Assembly: GCF_004116725.1 (NCBI RefSeq)
Contig: NZ_PDKG01000005.1
Span: 124,001 to 188,000 of the forward strand
Origin: Arcobacter sp. CECT 8986
Lineage (GTDB): Bacteria > Campylobacterota > Campylobacteria > Campylobacterales > Arcobacteraceae
Reading direction: 5' to 3'
DNA length: 64,000 bases
Part shown: positions 44,786 to 54,790 of the stretch, one piece after another
Layout of the letters: every line of letters begins with the position of its first letter
How positions within the stretch are numbered: position 1 is the first letter of the stretch
Translations under genes and position numbers: made by a program
The notes under the pieces: generated by a model
What the model saw: the letters and a program-made list of their open reading frames with translations, nothing else
What the model was told of the DNA's origin: nothing
Database searches by the model: none

Positions 44786-45136
44786 TTAAATCATAGTTCC
44801 ATTCATCATCAAAAGATCTTTACCTTCTTCTGATATCATCTCTTTATCCCAAACAGGATCAAAAACTAAATTTACATTAGCTTCATCTACTAAATCAACA
44901 GCTTGTGTAACGTATTTTACTTGGTCTATTAGTGAATCTGCAACAGGACAAGCTGGACTTGTCAATGTCATAGTAATTGTAACAAATAAATATGGATCTT
45001 TTTGTTCAAAATCAATACCATAAACTAACCCTAAATCATAAATATTTACTGGTATTTCTGGGTCATATACTTGTTTTAAATTAAATATTATTTTATCTTC
45101 TGTCTCTTTTAATTGCTCTTTTGTAAAACTGCTCAT
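44786..45136 (-). CDS. sufT: SUF-associated MIP18/PaaD-like protein (SufT type)
   Basis: 116 residues of the DUF59/MIP18 family. Motif VYDPEIPVNIYDLGLVYGID is the family hallmark, with the conserved cysteine in TLTSPACPVADSL and FDPVWDKEMISEEGK near the end. SufT-type proteins assist maturation of Fe-S proteins, especially under high demand. AAGGAG precedes ATG, nine bases after the sufE stop, so it is part of the suf operon. Confidence 0.85.
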   Translation of the reverse strand: MSSFTKEQLKETEDKIIFNLKQVYDPEIPVNIYDLGLVYGIDFEQKDPYLFVTITMTLTSPACPVADSLIDQVKYVTQAVDLVDEANVNLVFDPVWDKEMISEEGKDLLMMNGTMI

Positions 45137-45145
45137 TAAAACTCC

Positions 45146-45553
45146 TTATGCAAAGGCTTTTGCATATTCATTAATTCTTTTAATCATACCTTGTACACCA
45201 CTTTGTCTATTTGGTGTAATTATCTCTTCAAGTTTTAGCTCATGAAGTACTTGTTTATCCATTTGTAAAATTTCATTTGGTGTTAAACCTGAATAAATTG
45301 TAAGTAGAATTTTTACTAATCCTTTTACAATAGCTGCATTTGAATCAGCTTTAAAAATTAGTTTATCATCTTCTTTTTCACAAACAAGCCAAACTTTTGA
45401 AGTACAGCCTTGTACTAAATTCTCATCTTTTTTGTGCTCTTCTTCAAGAGGCTCTAAACTTTTACCTAAATCTATTATATATTCATATTTTTGTAAATCA
45501 TCATCGAAAATTTCTAAATCGTCTTTAATCTCTTCAATTTTATTTTCAATCAT
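45146..45553 (-). CDS. sufE: Cysteine desulfuration protein SufE
   Basis: 135 residues. SufE accepts persulfide sulfur from SufS and passes it to the SufBCD scaffold. The acceptor cysteine is C50 in LVQGCTSKVWL, and the C-terminal part (GLTPNEILQMD, NRQSGVQGMIKRI) matches the family. Starts three bases after the sufS stop region in the order sufS-sufE. Confidence 0.92.
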   Translation of the reverse strand: MIENKIEEIKDDLEIFDDDLQKYEYIIDLGKSLEPLEEEHKKDENLVQGCTSKVWLVCEKEDDKLIFKADSNAAIVKGLVKILLTIYSGLTPNEILQMDKQVLHELKLEEIITPNRQSGVQGMIKRINEYAKAFA

Positions 45554-45556
45554 TTA

Positions 45557-46741
45557 TTAATCCTTTAGCATCATTATTGCTTTTTTTAATCCTTCAATAA
45601 ATTTATCAATATCATCTTTAGTATTATAAAAAGCAACACTAGCTCTAATTGTACCATCAATATTTAGTTTTTTCATAATTGGTTGTGCACAGTGATGTCC
45701 TGCTCTAACTGCAATATGCATTTTATCTAATAATATTCCAACATCTTCACAATTGATACTCTCAATATTGAAACTTTTACTTCCTATTGCATTTGATACA
45801 TTATTGTAAAGAATTATTCCTGGAATTTTTTCAAGTTCATTATGTAAATATTTATATAATTCATCTTCTATTTCAAAAACTTTTTCAATACCAATATTAT
45901 TTAAATAGTTTAATGCTTGAGAAAAACCAATTACTCCAGCAATATTTTGAGTTCCTGCTTCATATTTGTATGGTGAATCAAGCATAATACTTCTTTCGAA
46001 GTTTACGTCATTTATTGTTGCTCCACCTGTTTGATAAACTGGAAGCTCTTTTAATAACTCTTCTTTTACATATAATGCTCCAACACCAGTTGGTCCATAT
46101 GTTTTATGTCCAGACATTCCATAAAAATCAACATCTAAATCTTGTACATCAACTTTAAAATGGGCAACACTTTGTGCTGCATCAACCATAATGTAACTAT
46201 CATATTTATGAGTTAATTGAGCTATTTTTTTTATATCATGTCTTGTACCAAAAGCATTTGAAACGTGAGTTACACTTACAAGTGAATTTGGATTTGCTTT
46301 TAATAACTCTTCAAAGTGTTCATAATCAAACTCTAAATTATCTTTGATATTTACAACTTCTAATCCATCATGAAGTGTTCTTCCTTGCATATGCCAAGGA
46401 GTCACATTTGAGTGATGTTCAAGCGAAGAGATAATTACAGTTTTGAATTTTTTTGCAAATGTTGCAGCTATTAAATTCAAAGATTCTGTTATTCCTTTTG
46501 TAAAGATAATCTGCTTTGAGTCTTTTGCATTAATAAAATCTTTTAAAATATTTCTAGTATTTTCAAACTCTTTAGTAGCTCTATTTGCATCACCAAAATT
46601 ACTTCTATGAGTGTTTGCACAAAAATGAGTATAGTATTCAACTATTTTGTCTATTACTATACTTGGTTTTTGTGTTGTCGCTGCATTATCTAAATATACA
46701 GTATTTGTATTTTTAAAAAAAGGAAAATCTTCTTTATACAT
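45557..46741 (-). CDS. sufS: Cysteine desulfurase SufS
   Basis: 394 residues, group II cysteine desulfurase. PLP lysine K213 is in MSGHKTYGPTG, and the catalytic cysteine C351 is in RAGHHCAQP, the short-loop arrangement of SufS (as opposed to the NifS/IscS form also present in this window). It starts inside the end of sufD (8-base overlap). Supplies sulfur for Fe-S assembly with SufE. Confidence 0.95.
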   Translation of the reverse strand: MYKEDFPFFKNTNTVYLDNAATTQKPSIVIDKIVEYYTHFCANTHRSNFGDANRATKEFENTRNILKDFINAKDSKQIIFTKGITESLNLIAATFAKKFKTVIISSLEHHSNVTPWHMQGRTLHDGLEVVNIKDNLEFDYEHFEELLKANPNSLVSVTHVSNAFGTRHDIKKIAQLTHKYDSYIMVDAAQSVAHFKVDVQDLDVDFYGMSGHKTYGPTGVGALYVKEELLKELPVYQTGGATINDVNFERSIMLDSPYKYEAGTQNIAGVIGFSQALNYLNNIGIEKVFEIEDELYKYLHNELEKIPGIILYNNVSNAIGSKSFNIESINCEDVGILLDKMHIAVRAGHHCAQPIMKKLNIDGTIRASVAFYNTKDDIDKFIEGLKKAIMMLKD

Positions 46742-47861
46742 GATTTAATCTCTTTAAATTTTTTATATATCTTCTAATTGCTTTTAACTCTATTTTTTTA
46801 ATTACTTTTAACTCAATAGAATCAATAATCATCTCTTTAGCTTTATCTTTGCTAATTCCTCTTGAACATAAATAGTATAATTGGTCTTCATCTAATGCTC
46901 CACAACTTGCACCATGTGCTGCTTCTAGTTCATCAATAAAGATTTCTAATCTTGGATTTGCATTTATTCTTGCATCATCACTTAATAAAATAGTTTGACT
47001 ATTTTGAAAAGCTTTTGAATATAAAGCACTATTTTGAACTTTTGATGCCACATCAAATAAAGCGTGTGCTTCATCATCTAATAAATGTTTGATTTTTACA
47101 TCACTTATGCTACTTTTTGCAATATGTTCAACAAACATTATATTTGCACTTTTTTGTTTTTTACTATTTTTTATAATTCCATCAAAGTTAAAGTTTGCAT
47201 TTTCATATTCAAGTTTACTATCAAAAATATTTACTGCAAGATTTGCTTTGTACTCTAAATTTACTAAGTTTAAAGTAGCATTATCTTCAACTTGAGTTTT
47301 ATAATTTACTATAATTTGTGCATCACTTAAAGTCTGTACTTTTGCAATATTTGCTTTTACGTTTTGTTTTACTACATATTTTCTATTTGCACTTATAAAA
47401 TAGTCTTTATTCTCTTCATTGTGAAATGTTTCTAAGATATCACAATCTACATTTGCTTCAATATTTAATGAACTTGTAAAAAATTTATTATCACCTTCAA
47501 AGATATTTATAATATTTAGAGGTTTTTCAAGCTCATTTTTTATAGTAAGTGTTGTAACTTCTTTTTCTAAATAGCTATTTAAAGAGTATAATTTATTTGA
47601 ACTACTATCTTCAAAGCTATTATGTGAAATTTCAATACTTTTATCAATTTCATCTTCTAATACAATTTTGTTGTTCACAAAAAAGATATTTATAAAATGT
47701 TCATCTTTTAAATAGTTATATTTATTTAAATCTACTTTTTCTTCTTTTTGAAAATGAAACTCTTTTTCAAAATAAGGATAAATATTGAAGCTTCTAAACT
47801 CTTCAACTTTTTTAGTTGGTAAAATACTTATATCTAAGTTTTTTATATCAATTACCTTCAT
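46734..47861 (-). CDS. sufD: Fe-S assembly scaffold subunit SufD
   Basis: 375 residues of the SufB/SufD beta-helix family. The C-terminal block RLEIFIDELEAAHGASCGALDEDQLYYLCSRGI (residues about 308-340, described here in part: AAHGASCGALDEDQLYYL) is diagnostic, including the conserved HGASCG. Stop of sufC and start of sufD share a base. Works in the SufBC2D complex. Confidence 0.92.
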   Translation of the reverse strand: MKVIDIKNLDISILPTKKVEEFRSFNIYPYFEKEFHFQKEEKVDLNKYNYLKDEHFINIFFVNNKIVLEDEIDKSIEISHNSFEDSSSNKLYSLNSYLEKEVTTLTIKNELEKPLNIINIFEGDNKFFTSSLNIEANVDCDILETFHNEENKDYFISANRKYVVKQNVKANIAKVQTLSDAQIIVNYKTQVEDNATLNLVNLEYKANLAVNIFDSKLEYENANFNFDGIIKNSKKQKSANIMFVEHIAKSSISDVKIKHLLDDEAHALFDVASKVQNSALYSKAFQNSQTILLSDDARINANPRLEIFIDELEAAHGASCGALDEDQLYYLCSRGISKDKAKEMIIDSIELKVIKKIELKAIRRYIKNLKRLNHV

Positions 47862-48604
47862 TATCCTTCTCCTAATCCCTCAAAACCTTTTTCTTGAAGC
47901 TCTAATGCAAGTGAATAATCACCAGATTTTGAAATTTTTCCATCTTTTAAAATATGTACATAATCAGGTTTAATTAACTCTAATAATCTATCATAGTGAG
48001 TAATCATAAGAACAGAACGTTTACCATCAAGTAAAGAGTTAACTGCTTTTGCTACAAGTTTAATTGCATCAATATCTAATCCTGAATCAATTTCATCTAA
48101 TAAAATTAAATCTGGTTTCAATAGAAGCATTTGAAGCATTTCATTTTTCTTTTTTTCTCCACCACTAAAACCTTCATTTACATTTCTTTTGATGATTTCA
48201 TCATTTATATTATATTCTTTAATGATAGATTTTACTTCTTTTAGAAAATGTGCAGAATTTACTTCCTCTTCATTTTTATATGCTCTTTTTTCATTTACTG
48301 CTGTTTTAAGAAAGTACATATTATTTACTCCCTCAACTTCAACAGGATTTTGAAAACTCATAAAAATACCTTCATTTGCACGTTCACTTGCATCAAGTTC
48401 TAATAAGTCTTTACCTTTAAAATCAATTTTTCCACTGCTTACTTCACAGTCATAATGATCACTTAGTGCTTTTACTAATGTTGATTTTCCTACACCATTA
48501 GTCCCCATAAGAACGTGAACTTCACCCTCTTTAATCTCTAAATTAAAATCTTTTAATATATGTTTATTTGCAATACTTACATTTAAATTTTCTATTTTTA
48601 ACAT
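47861..48604 (-). CDS. sufC: Fe-S assembly ATPase SufC
   Basis: 247 residues, soluble ABC ATPase: Walker A GTNGVGKST near residue 35, signature FSGGEKKKNE, Walker B LILLDEIDSGLD and H-loop MITHYDRLL. The FSGGEKKKNE form with its lysines and the DSGLD are specific to SufC. It drives conformational change of the SufB-SufD scaffold. Confidence 0.95.
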   Translation of the reverse strand: MLKIENLNVSIANKHILKDFNLEIKEGEVHVLMGTNGVGKSTLVKALSDHYDCEVSSGKIDFKGKDLLELDASERANEGIFMSFQNPVEVEGVNNMYFLKTAVNEKRAYKNEEEVNSAHFLKEVKSIIKEYNINDEIIKRNVNEGFSGGEKKKNEMLQMLLLKPDLILLDEIDSGLDIDAIKLVAKAVNSLLDGKRSVLMITHYDRLLELIKPDYVHILKDGKISKSGDYSLALELQEKGFEGLGEG

Positions 48605-48620
48605 CTATTTCTTTCCTTTC

Positions 48621-50054
48621 TTAACCAACACTACCTTCTAAAGATATATCAAGAAGCGCTTTTGCTTCAACAACGAATTCCATTGGTAATTCTTCTAAAA
48701 CATCTTTACAAAAACCATTTACTATTAGTGAAACTGCATCCTCTTCTTTTATACCTCTTTGTCTTATATAAAAAAGTTGGTCATCAGATATTTTTGATGT
48801 AGTTGCTTCATGCTCAATTTTTGCAGTTGAGTTTCTTATCTCTTGATAAGGATAAGTGTGTGCTGCACTATTTGAACCAATTAGTAATGAATCACATGAT
48901 GATATATTTCTTGCATTTTTTGCACTTTTAGCAATTTTTACTAAACCTCTATAAGCATTTACACCATTTAATGCAGAAATACCTTTTGAAATAATAGTTG
49001 ATTTTGTATTTTCACCTATATGAATCATTTTTGTACCTGTATCTGCTTGTTGAGCTAATGAAGTAAGAGCAACAGAGTAAAACTCTCCACTACTATTATT
49101 CCCTTTTAAGATACATGATGGGTATTTCCATGTTACAAGTGAACCTGTTTCAACTTGTGTCCAAGAGATTTTTGAGTTATCACCTTTACAAATACCTCTT
49201 TTTGTAACAAAGTTTAAAATTCCACCTTTACCATCTTTATCTCCAGGATACCAGTTTTGAATAGTTGAGTATTTAATATGTGCATCTTTTAATGCAACCA
49301 ATTCAACAACTGCTGCGTGAAGTTGACTATCATCTCTAATTGGTGCAGAACAGCCTTCATTATAAGATACATAACTTCCTTCATCACAAATGATAAGTGT
49401 TCTTTCAAATTGTCCAGTATTTAAAGCATTGATTCTAAAATATGTTGATAATTCCATTGGACATCTTGTGTTTGGTGGAATATATACAAAACTTCCATCT
49501 GTAAATACAGCACTATTTAATGTCGCAAAATAGTTATCTGTATAAGGAACAACCGAAGCTAAATATTTTTTTAATAAGTCTGGATATTTGTTTGCTGCTT
49601 CTGAAATAGAACAAAATATTATTCCTAAATCTTCAAGCTCTTTTTGGAATGTAGTTTTAACTGATACTGAGTCAAAAACTGCATCAACTGCAACTCCTGC
49701 AAGTTTTTTTTGCTCTTCAAGTGGAATACCTAATTTTTCATATGTTTTTAAAATTTCAGGGTCAACTTCATCTAAAGAACCAATTGGTTTTTTTGGTGCA
49801 GAATAATAAGAAAAATCTTGATAATCTATTTTGTCATAATTTAAACCTGCCCAATCAGGCTCTTCCATTGTTAACCATTTTTTATAAGCTTTTAGTCTAA
49901 ATTCAAGTAGCCATTCTGGCTCTTCTTTTTTTGCTGATATTGCTTTTATTACATCTTCATTTAGACCTTTTGGAAATGTTTCACTATTTACAATAGTTTC
50001 AAATCCTAAGCTATAATCATTAGATATTACATTGTTTATTGTTTCATTTTTCAT
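48621..50054 (-). CDS. sufB: Fe-S assembly scaffold protein SufB
   Basis: 477 residues. Family blocks include [54 protein letters not shown] and the C-terminal [22 protein letters not shown] that holds the conserved glutamate/histidine. SufB receives sulfur and iron and builds the nascent cluster. First gene of sufBCDSE-sufT. ATG follows AGGAG with six bases between, at the edge of a 25-bp dyad that overlaps the probable transcript start. Confidence 0.95.
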   Translation of the reverse strand: MKNETINNVISNDYSLGFETIVNSETFPKGLNEDVIKAISAKKEEPEWLLEFRLKAYKKWLTMEEPDWAGLNYDKIDYQDFSYYSAPKKPIGSLDEVDPEILKTYEKLGIPLEEQKKLAGVAVDAVFDSVSVKTTFQKELEDLGIIFCSISEAANKYPDLLKKYLASVVPYTDNYFATLNSAVFTDGSFVYIPPNTRCPMELSTYFRINALNTGQFERTLIICDEGSYVSYNEGCSAPIRDDSQLHAAVVELVALKDAHIKYSTIQNWYPGDKDGKGGILNFVTKRGICKGDNSKISWTQVETGSLVTWKYPSCILKGNNSSGEFYSVALTSLAQQADTGTKMIHIGENTKSTIISKGISALNGVNAYRGLVKIAKSAKNARNISSCDSLLIGSNSAAHTYPYQEIRNSTAKIEHEATTSKISDDQLFYIRQRGIKEEDAVSLIVNGFCKDVLEELPMEFVVEAKALLDISLEGSVG

Positions 50055-50064
50055 CTAATCTCCT

Positions 50065-50089
50065 AAATAGGACATAAATTGTCTTATTT
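50065..50089 (-). promoter_or_regulatory. suf operator: 25-bp dyad
   Basis: AAATAGGACA, TAAAT, TGTCTTATTT on the plus strand: 10-base arms with one mismatch. It covers the expected start point of the suf transcript and ends a few bases before the SD. Read toward sufB it aligns at 20 of 25 positions with an element in front of nifS (51953-51977). Confidence 0.6.
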
Positions 50090-50094
50090 TTAAA

Positions 50095-50123
50095 ATTGTA
50101 ACATAAATTGTTTAAGTTGTAAA
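50095..50123 (-). promoter_or_regulatory. suf promoter with second operator-like site
   Basis: Toward sufB the order is TTTACA (50123-50118), 17 bases, TACAAT (50100-50095): both hexamers match consensus at five of six. Inside the spacer, 50101-50111 repeats the 11 bases ACATAAATTGT also found at the centre of the downstream dyad (50072-50082), 29 bases away. Confidence 0.6.
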
Positions 50124-50135
50124 GATAACAACAAC

Positions 50136-50924
50136 TTATTTGATACTTTTTTCTAATTTTTTTGTATAAAAAGAAATAGGATAGGTTAAAAGTAAATATC
50201 CTATTGCTAAAGGTATATAACTCTCCAATGTTGAATATGTATATGCATTTACTTCTTGTGCATTCATTGTAAACTCACTAATTGATATAATAGAAAGTAG
50301 TGATGAATCTTTTATTATTGATGCAAATTGTCCTGTCAATGCTGGTAACATTCTTTTAAATGCTTGAGGAAAAATTATATATCTATACATTTGATAATTT
50401 GACATTGCTAAACTTATACTTGTTTCATATTGTTCTATCTCTATTGATTGAATTGCTGCACGAATTATTTCACATACATATGCAGCTGAAAATATTGCCA
50501 ATATAAATACACCAACAATATATCTATTTTCAAATCCTAAATTGTTAGCAAAAACATAAAAAAATATAAGTATTTGTACAAGTAATGGAGTTCCTCTAAT
50601 TACTTCTACATAAAATCTTGCAAAAAATCTTAAAAATATTATTTTTGAACTTTGTGCATATGCAAAAAATAGCCCCAATATTAAACTTAAAATTAAAGCA
50701 AATATTGAAATTGCAATAGTCATAAAAAAACCATCAATAAATTTTTGTTTATACTCATATACACTTGTCCAATTAAATTCATACATAATATTTGAGAACA
50801 TAAAATAAAGTGTAATTGATACTAAAAAAATTAATAAAATGGCGTTAAAAGCATAAACTCTTTTTTTTATAGAGTTTTGCTTTTTATAAGAAAGTTCATT
50901 TATAAAATAATCTTTTATTTCGAT
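50136..50924 (-). CDS. Polar amino acid ABC transporter permease (GlnP/HisM family), ATC start
   Basis: About 262 residues if begun at ATC 50924. The core has GlnP-type TM helices and the EAA loop ETSISLAMSNYQMYRYIIFPQAFKRMLPAL (about residues 165-195), plus EVIRGTPLLVQI. The first ATG (50801) would give 221 residues and drop an open stretch of 41 codons containing a TM helix (AFNAILLIFLVSITLYF). That stretch begins ATC GAA ATA AAA, six bases after AGGAG and directly after an in-frame TAA, with no ATG, GTG or TTG. I therefore extend the gene to the ATC. Partner of the binding lipoprotein upstream; no ATPase gene is adjacent. Confidence 0.7.
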   Translation of the reverse strand: MEIKDYFINELSYKKQNSIKKRVYAFNAILLIFLVSITLYFMFSNIMYEFNWTSVYEYKQKFIDGFFMTIAISIFALILSLILGLFFAYAQSSKIIFLRFFARFYVEVIRGTPLLVQILIFFYVFANNLGFENRYIVGVFILAIFSAAYVCEIIRAAIQSIEIEQYETSISLAMSNYQMYRYIIFPQAFKRMLPALTGQFASIIKDSSLLSIISISEFTMNAQEVNAYTYSTLESYIPLAIGYLLLTYPISFYTKKLEKSIK

Positions 50925-50933
50925 TTTTTACTC

Positions 50934-51740
50934 CTAAAAGAAAAATGGTATATTTAATGAATCAAATGTTTTTTTAGCATCTTCTAAATATTTGTATGCA
51001 AAATCATCAAAAGTTCCATCATCTTTTGCTTTTTTTATAAACTCATCAACTTTTTCTTTTAAATCTTTGTCACCTTGTCTTAAAGCAACACCCCAATATT
51101 CAAAGTTTTTTTGAAATGGCTTTAATAGTGCAACAGTTGTATCTTTATGTTTTACACTATTTCTATATATAGTTAATTGGTCATATAAAAATCCATCAGC
51201 TTTACCTTGAACAACTTCAAGTACACAAGCACTCTCTTTATCAAATACTAAAATATTTGCATTTTTTAAATGCTCTTTTGCATATAAATGTCCAGTTGAA
51301 CCCTTTTTTACAGCAATAGTTTTATCTTTTTGATTTAAATCATTTATATCTTTAACATTTGAATTTTTGTTTGCTAAAATTGCAAGTGATGTTCTTGCAT
51401 AAGGTATTGAAAAATCAATAGATTTTTTTCTTTCATCTGTTATTGTCATAGATGAAATAATCATATCAACTTTTCCAGTTTTAAGTGATGGTATTAATCC
51501 ATCCCAAGCAATGTTTTCAATTTTTAATTCTTTATTCATTGAACGAGCTAACATTTTTGCAAAATCTACAGAAACTCCAGATGGATTTCCTTTTTTATCA
51601 CTCATTTCAAAAGGTGGATATGCTAGTTCCATTCCCACTGTTAAGGTATTTTTATTTTCAACTTTTTTTTCATCGTCTTGACAACCTGAAAAAACCAAAG
51701 TAAACGCTATTATAAATATGACATAGACCAATCTTTTCAT
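50934..51740 (-). CDS. Polar amino acid ABC transporter substrate-binding lipoprotein
   Basis: 268 residues, lipobox FSGC (C20 region). The family 3 binding fold is visible: VGMELAYPPFEMSDKKGNPSGVSVDFAKMLA at 35-65 (partly quoted), WDGLIPSLKTGKVDMIISSMTIT and KDLKEKVDEFIKKAKDDG at the end. Family 3 proteins bind glutamine, cystine, histidine or similar. It is divergent from nifS with about 300 bases between, and ten bases before the permease start. AAAAAGGA precedes ATG. Confidence 0.85.
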   Translation of the reverse strand: MKRLVYVIFIIAFTLVFSGCQDDEKKVENKNTLTVGMELAYPPFEMSDKKGNPSGVSVDFAKMLARSMNKELKIENIAWDGLIPSLKTGKVDMIISSMTITDERKKSIDFSIPYARTSLAILANKNSNVKDINDLNQKDKTIAVKKGSTGHLYAKEHLKNANILVFDKESACVLEVVQGKADGFLYDQLTIYRNSVKHKDTTVALLKPFQKNFEYWGVALRQGDKDLKEKVDEFIKKAKDDGTFDDFAYKYLEDAKKTFDSLNIPFFF

Positions 51741-51910
51741 TTTTTTATCCTTTGTTGTGTTTGTGTTTTTTGAATATTATAAACCTTAGGAATATATCTT
51801 ACTCTTTTATTAGTAAAATTAAAATTTGTCAAAGAGAATATAAAACATAGAAAAGGTAAAATATACTTTTATATTTAATAAAAATAATTTTTTTATAAAT
51901 TTTTAAACTG

Positions 51911-51977
51911 TTACAAATTGTAATTAAATGTGATAAAAATAGTAAATTTATTAATTAAGACAAATTTTATCCTCTTT
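51911..51977 (+). promoter_or_regulatory. nifS promoter region with suf-like operator
   Basis: At 51953-51977 lies a 25-base element (core AAGACAAATTTTATCCT) identical at 20 of 25 positions to the suf dyad read toward sufB. A perfect palindrome TTACAA-A-TTGTAA stands at 51911-51923. A possible -10 TAGAAT is at 51982-51987 with AAGACA of the element as a weak -35. The rest of the 296-base gap (51741-52036) is AT-rich with no gene. Confidence 0.5.
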
Positions 51978-52027
51978 GGAATAGAATATGCAAAAACTTT
52001 TTTAGTAGTAAGAAGATTAATGATTAG

Positions 52028-53236
<1,209 letters not shown>

Positions 53237-53258
53237 AAAAGATTTCAAAGGAAAATAG

Positions 53259-54239
53259 ATGGCAAAAAATGATTTAGTAAGTGGATCAATTTGGGATGAG
53301 TACTCAAATCAAGTTGTAAACAGAATGAATAATCCTCAACACCAAGGGGAAATTACAGAAGAGAGAGCAAAAGAGTTAAATGCAAAATTAATTATTGCAG
53401 ATTTTGGTGCAGAATCATGTGGTGATGCAGTAAGACTTTATTGGGCAGTTGATGAAGCAACTGATAAAATCTTAGAGTCAAAATTTAAATCTTTTGGATG
53501 TGGTACAGCTATTGCTTCAAGTGATGTTATGGCTGAACTTTGTATTGGAAAAACTGTTGATGAAGCAGTAAAAATTACAAATATTGATGTTGAAAAAGCA
53601 CTAAGAGATGAGCCAAATACTCCTGCTGTTCCTCCTCAAAAAATGCACTGTTCTGTAATGGCGTATGATGTAATTAAAAAAGCAGCATCTCAATACAAAG
53701 GTGTTGATATGGAATCTTTTGAAGAAGAAGAAATTGTATGTGAATGTGCAAGAGTATCTTTAGCAACTATTAAAGAAGTAATTAGAATTAATGATTTAAA
53801 AACTGTTGAAGAAATTACTGATTATACAAAAGCTGGTGCATTTTGTAAATCATGTATTAAACCAGGTGGACATGAAGATAAAGATATCTATTTAGTTGAT
53901 ATTTTAGCTGATACTAGAGCTTTAATGGAAGAAGATAGATTAAAAACTGCTGCTGATGCAAGTGCAAGTGGAGAACTTACATTTGATAAAATGACTTTAG
54001 TTCAAAGAATTAAAGCTCTTGATACTATCTTAGATGAAGATATTAGACCAATGCTTGTAATGGATGGTGGTAATATGGAAATCATTGATATTAAAGAGAA
54101 CTTACCTCATTATGATTTATATATTAGATACTTAGGTGCATGTTCAGGATGTGCGTCTGGAAGTACTGGTACACTTTACGCAATTGAGTCAATCTTACAA
54201 CAAAAAATTGATGAAAATATCAGAGTTTTACCAATTTAA
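53259..54239 (+). CDS. nifU: NifU-type Fe-S scaffold protein, full three-domain form
   Basis: 326 residues: an IscU-like domain (1-150) with scaffold cysteines C54, C81 and C131; a BFD-like [2Fe-2S] domain with C161, C163, C196 and C199; and a C-terminal Nfu domain with C295 and C298 (CSGC). It receives sulfur from NifS encoded 22 bases upstream and passes clusters to targets. AAAGGAAAA precedes ATG. A hairpin terminator follows, so nifSU is a two-gene operon. Confidence 0.95.
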   Translation: MAKNDLVSGSIWDEYSNQVVNRMNNPQHQGEITEERAKELNAKLIIADFGAESCGDAVRLYWAVDEATDKILESKFKSFGCGTAIASSDVMAELCIGKTVDEAVKITNIDVEKALRDEPNTPAVPPQKMHCSVMAYDVIKKAASQYKGVDMESFEEEEIVCECARVSLATIKEVIRINDLKTVEEITDYTKAGAFCKSCIKPGGHEDKDIYLVDILADTRALMEEDRLKTAADASASGELTFDKMTLVQRIKALDTILDEDIRPMLVMDGGNMEIIDIKENLPHYDLYIRYLGACSGCASGSTGTLYAIESILQQKIDENIRVLPI

Positions 54240-54250
54240 TAAACTTAAAA

Positions 54251-54276
54251 AATAAAAGAGATTTTTCTCTTTTATT
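54251..54276 (+). terminator. Rho-independent terminator of nifSU
   Basis: AATAAAAGAGA, loop TTTT, TCTCTTTTATT: an 11-bp perfect stem 12 bases after the nifU stop. Confidence 0.88.
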
Positions 54277-54288
54277 GATTATAATCAA
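54275..54288 (+). promoter_or_regulatory. Palindromic -10 region of the hemerythrin operon
   Basis: TTGATTATAATCAA is a perfect 14-bp palindrome containing TATAAT, about 55 bases before the hemerythrin start. A regulator bound here would block the promoter; the AT-rich setting makes a chance palindrome possible. Confidence 0.35.
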
Positions 54289-54341
54289 TAATTAACTACA
54301 AATTTTTATGTAAAATTATCAAAAAAGATAAGGATACATAA

Positions 54342-54788
54342 ATGAGTGAAACAATCAAATCATTCTTAACTGACGACCATAGATCTTGTGATAATCAATT
54401 TGCAGCTTTAGAAAATTTAGTTGCAATGCAAAATTGGCAAGATGCAACTAAAAACTTTTATAAATTTGAAAAAGAGTTAAAAATCCATTTTGATATGGAG
54501 GAGAAAGTGATGTTTCCAGCTTTTGAAAATAAAACTGGAATGAGTGCAGGTCCAACACAAGTTATGAGAATGGAACATGCACAAATGTTAAATGTTTTAT
54601 CTTCTATGAAAGAGGATATTGAAAATAAAGACAAAAGACATTTTCTTGGTTTAAGTGAAAGTTTGATGATGCTTTTGCAACAACATAATATGAAAGAAGA
54701 GCAGATGTTGTATGCTATGGCAGATGCACATTTACATGAAGAGAGTGCTTCTATTATAGAAAAAATGAGAGAATTAAAAAGAGATTAG
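54342..54788 (+). CDS. Hemerythrin-like (HHE) domain protein
   Basis: 148 residues, all helical. Candidate di-iron ligands are H13, H49, E53, H79, H115 and E119/E120, in the HHE order H...HxxxE...H...HxxxE. Such proteins bind O2, or protect against or repair after nitric oxide (compare YtfE/DnrN). The next gene, starting two bases after its stop, is a haem-copper oxidase-like membrane protein, so a role in O2 or NO handling is likely. AAGGA precedes ATG. Confidence 0.82.
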   Translation: MSETIKSFLTDDHRSCDNQFAALENLVAMQNWQDATKNFYKFEKELKIHFDMEEKVMFPAFENKTGMSAGPTQVMRMEHAQMLNVLSSMKEDIENKDKRHFLGLSESLMMLLQQHNMKEEQMLYAMADAHLHEESASIIEKMRELKRD

Positions 54789-54790
54789 AG

